DNA of 61,401 nucleotides, from contig NZ_JAHPZL010000008.1 of the NCBI RefSeq assembly GCF_019331795.1, forward strand, positions 279,104 to 340,504, in the 5' to 3' direction. The DNA is from Austwickia sp. TVS 96-490-7B (GTDB lineage: Bacteria > Actinomycetota > Actinomycetes > Actinomycetales > Dermatophilaceae). The notes beneath the pieces are model-generated. The model ran no database searches. It was not told the DNA's origin and saw only the letters and a program-made list of their open reading frames with translations. The stretch's first letter is position 1. Every line of letters starts with the position of its first letter. A program made the translations under genes and the position numbers. Of the stretch, positions 61,270 to 61,401 are shown piece by piece.

Positions 61270-61401
61270 GTGTCCGAGCCGACCACGCCCAGCAGCACCT
61301 GCACCTCCACCGACATCTCCCCTGAGACCGCCCCGGAGGTGACGCCCGAGACGCCGCCCACACCGGCCCCGGCGCAGGATGCTGCGGCCCCCACTCAGGC
61401 C
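61270..61401 (+). CDS. Start of a probable DUF349 family protein (runs off the right edge)
   Basis: From a GTG with AGGAAGG about eight bases upstream the frame stays open to the window end, giving 44 residues rich in Pro, Thr and Ala (SEPTTPSSTCTSTDISPE ...). Low-complexity Pro/Thr-rich N-termini are typical of actinobacterial DUF349 proteins, and a DUF349 gene divergent from the MBL hydrolase/hisS pair is common. The call is by context; no conserved domain is within the window. Confidence 0.45.
   Translation, partial: MSEPTTPSSTCTSTDISPETAPEVTPETPPTPAPAQDAAAPTQA

Overview
The window is a chromosomal segment of a high-GC Gram-positive actinobacterium. The best evidence is a mycothiol ligase gene (mshC), a GarA/OdhI-type FHA protein beside glycine-cleavage genes, a DUF3263 protein, a DtxR/IdeR-type iron box and many GTG/TTG starts. 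The gene set fits Micrococcales. A Dermatophilaceae-like host is a tentative guess from overall gene content and two secreted proteases; no 16S or marker comparison was possible.

Layout. 1-4.7 kb: truncated membrane acyltransferase, yaaA, cutC, a secreted trypsin-like protease with a thioredoxin-like tail, a VOC protein. 4.8-10.2 kb: the mshC cluster (histidine phosphatase, DUF3090, SCO1664-type kinase-like protein, mshC), then corA and uppP. 10.3-13.5 kb: small acidic protein, then a three-gene unit (lipoprotein, glutathionylspermidine-synthase-like ATP-grasp, DUF350) that recalls E. coli ygiBC/yjfLMC. 13.7-17.7 kb: accessory island with two copies of one IS5-family element (one intact with TSD, one decayed), an IS-truncated lipoprotein, other transposase debris and a MazF-type toxin-antitoxin pair, ending at tRNA-Leu(GAG). 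18-25.3 kb: two tandem paralogous membrane histidine kinases without a response regulator, two small proteins, and a feoABC-like operon with an iron box. 25.3-29.1 kb: recQ, plsC-like, GntR regulator. 29.1-38.6 kb: M9-type collagenase, a PAP2 remnant, an uncharacterised two-gene unit, a DinB protein, an Hsp70-like protein, a cation efflux transporter with a possible iron box, and a secreted amidase with FG-GAP repeats. 38.6-48 kb: PPi-dependent phosphofructokinase, a GCS2-type ligase, and the glycine-cleavage/division block (riboswitch-gcvP, MerR, DUF151, FHA, gcvH, CDP-alcohol phosphotransferase). 48-50.5 kb: low-information DNA and a decayed ABC-2 permease fusion running into a terminator and tRNA-Pro(GGG). 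50.5-61.4 kb: housekeeping block on the minus strand (xerD, parA, scpA, scpB, rluB-like, tyrA, cmk, der), with hisS and an MBL hydrolase upstream, and the start of a DUF349-like gene on the plus strand.

How parts work together: the parA-scpAB-xerD set serves chromosome organisation and segregation; cmk-der supply CMP phosphorylation and ribosome assembly; gcvP/gcvH with a glycine riboswitch and a GarA-like switch protein couple glycine catabolism to nitrogen/carbon signalling; feoABC and possibly the CDF transporter respond to iron. The least understood modules are the mshC-linked SCO1664/DUF3090/phosphatase trio, the lipoprotein-GspS-DUF350 operon, the tandem orphan kinases and the hydrophobic two-gene unit near 32 kb.
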